Source of the DNA: Thalassotalea algicola
Lineage (GTDB): Bacteria > Pseudomonadota > Gammaproteobacteria > Enterobacterales > Alteromonadaceae
DNA: 64,000 bases
Assembly: GCF_012932965.1 (NCBI RefSeq)
Contig: NZ_JABBXH010000005.1
Span: 62,001 to 126,000 of the forward strand
Direction of reading: 5' to 3'
In this document: one piece after another, positions 62,913 to 64,000 of the stretch
Layout: the number at the start of each line of letters is the position of its first letter
How positions within the stretch are numbered: position 1 is the stretch's first letter
Translations under genes and position numbers: made by a program
The notes under the pieces: model-generated
The model's database searches: none
Told to the model about the DNA's origin: nothing
What the model saw: only the letters and a program-made list of their open reading frames with translations

Positions 62913-63998
62913 ATGTTTGATTTTTTTGCTTTAGCAGTTGCATTTTTCTCCTCAATTTTGACTATTAAGGTTCTTCTTCCTCTTGCGCCCCATATAGGTC
63001 TCATCGACATTCCTAGCGAAAGAAAAAGGCATGATGGTGCTATTCCCCTAATAGGTGGTATCTCAATTTTTACTGGTGTATTAATTGCTTCCACACTATT
63101 TATTGGTCAAAGCCAAATTGTTAATTTGTACTTAATTTCTTCAGCGTTAATTGTTTTTATAGGTACACTTGATGACATTTACGACCTAAGTGTAGGCTCT
63201 CGTATATTATTTCAAGGCATCATTGCGTGCGTTCTCGTTTTTGGTGCAGGTGAATATATTCATAATTTTGGCAACATAATTAGTTTTGGCAATGTAGATA
63301 TTGGAAGTTATGGAATGATATTTACTATTTTGGCCGTCATTGCTGCTATTAATGCATTTAATATGGTTGATGGAATTGATGGTTTGGCAGGCTCTATGAG
63401 TATAATCACTATTGCGTCAGTAGCAATATTAACTGTATTGAATTCGCCGGATCAAAATGTGTTATTGCCATTACTAATTGTTGTTTCAACAATCCCATAC
63501 TTGTTTTATAACGTTAGTACTCGTAACCCTCGTGGAAAAAAAATATTTATGGGGGATGCAGGTAGTATGTACATGGGGTTGACGATAATTTGGCTTCTTA
63601 CGATAAGTACTCAGTCAAGTGAAGCAAGTAGTAGCTCATTTAGGCCTGTTACAGCACTATGGATAATTGCAATTCCTTTAATGGATATGTTTGCTATTAT
63701 GTATCGCCGCATAAGGAAAGGAGAGTCACCATTTAAAGCGGATAATGGCCATATCCATCATATCTTTTTAGCAAATGGCTTTACTTCAAGGAAAGCTTTA
63801 TGGTTGATCAGTTTCTTATCAGTATTATGTGCGGCAGTTGGAATTACTGGTGATTATTACGCGATACCTGAGTGGTTAATGCTGGTTGGCTTCATCTTGG
63901 TGTTTTGTGTTTATACTACAGTACTTCAAAAACACTGTATTATCCCAATTAAGCAAAGAAAAGTAAGAGCGCGTAATAACCTACCCACAAAAGATTAA
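62913..63998 (+). CDS. WecA/MraY family undecaprenyl-phosphate sugar-1-phosphate transferase
   Basis: Loads the first sugar onto undecaprenyl phosphate, starting a surface polysaccharide. About ten or eleven membrane helices. Family motifs: GTLDDIYDLSVGSRILFQGI (Asp pair), NAFNMVDGIDGLAGSMSII (catalytic Asp), KKIFMGDAGSMYMGLTIIWL, and the WecA-type basic loop with NGHIHHIFLANGFTSRKALW (HIHH). 361 residues, complete within the window, two bases before its edge. Sugar is probably GlcNAc-phosphate as for WecA but could be GalNAc or another. With the SLBB exporter upstream, it probably opens a polysaccharide cluster. Confidence 0.9.
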   Translation: MFDFFALAVAFFSSILTIKVLLPLAPHIGLIDIPSERKRHDGAIPLIGGISIFTGVLIASTLFIGQSQIVNLYLISSALIVFIGTLDDIYDLSVGSRILFQGIIACVLVFGAGEYIHNFGNIISFGNVDIGSYGMIFTILAVIAAINAFNMVDGIDGLAGSMSIITIASVAILTVLNSPDQNVLLPLLIVVSTIPYLFYNVSTRNPRGKKIFMGDAGSMYMGLTIIWLLTISTQSSEASSSSFRPVTALWIIAIPLMDMFAIMYRRIRKGESPFKADNGHIHHIFLANGFTSRKALWLISFLSVLCAAVGITGDYYAIPEWLMLVGFILVFCVYTTVLQKHCIIPIKQRKVRARNNLPTKD

Positions 63999-64000
63999 CT

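Overview
The window reads as one contiguous polar-flagellum and chemotaxis locus of a marine gammaproteobacterium. Gene order (flgJKL, flagellins, flaG-fliD-fliS, flrABC, fliE-R, flhBAFG, fliA, cheYZAB, a MotAB-type stator, parC-parP-cheW), the AT-rich base composition, and the FlrABC/FlhFG polar-flagellum regulators point to Alteromonadales, most like Colwelliaceae (Colwellia/Thalassotalea). The genus is an inference from layout, not from a search.

Region 1 (1-11851, + strand): the end of flgJ (cut by the left edge), hook-junction genes flgK and flgL, four paralogous flagellins of about 322 residues in tandem, then flaG, fliD, fliS and a small FliT-like chaperone. The first flagellin has a sigma-54 promoter. 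The second and fourth have sigma-28 promoters. The third is divergent and has a structured leader with no promoter I can recognise.

Region 2 (11989-26337): a flagellin glycosylation island. A Maf/DUF115 motility-associated protein on + faces a 13-gene operon on -. That operon encodes PseB, PseC, an aldo/keto reductase, a class III aminotransferase, an SpsF-type cytidylyltransferase, PseI, an FAD oxidoreductase, a PseG-like hydrolase, two methyltransferases, a second DegT-type aminotransferase, a WbqC protein and a GNAT acetyltransferase. This is a nonulosonic (pseudaminic-like) acid pathway with extra enzymes and no standard PseF. A good sigma-54 promoter sits upstream of pseB, which would place sugar synthesis in the flagellar regulon.

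Region 3 (26609-58481, + strand): flrA, an unknown small gene on -, flrB-flrC, then the basal body, export and switch genes fliE to flhB, flhA, flhF, flhG, fliA, cheY, cheZ, cheA, cheB, a MotC/MotD-type stator pair, ParA-like ParC, CheW-like ParP and CheW. Sigma-54 promoters are visible before flrB, fliE, fliK and flhA. The linker of CheA carries three copies of a short acidic DEFEALLDELHG-type motif where a P2 domain would be expected. The motif resembles the FliM N-terminal peptide and CheZ C-terminal peptide that bind CheY.

Region 4 (58525-63998, + strand): a DUF2802 coiled-coil protein, the MlaA lipoprotein of outer-membrane lipid asymmetry, a large multi-SLBB polysaccharide-export protein, and a WecA/MraY-type sugar-phosphate transferase that probably opens a surface-polysaccharide cluster beyond the right edge.

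No tRNA, rRNA, CRISPR array, insertion sequence or attachment site was seen. The only gene-free stretch above 300 bases is 7567-8149; it holds several perfect inverted repeats, one clear terminator and the sigma-28 promoter of the fourth flagellin.
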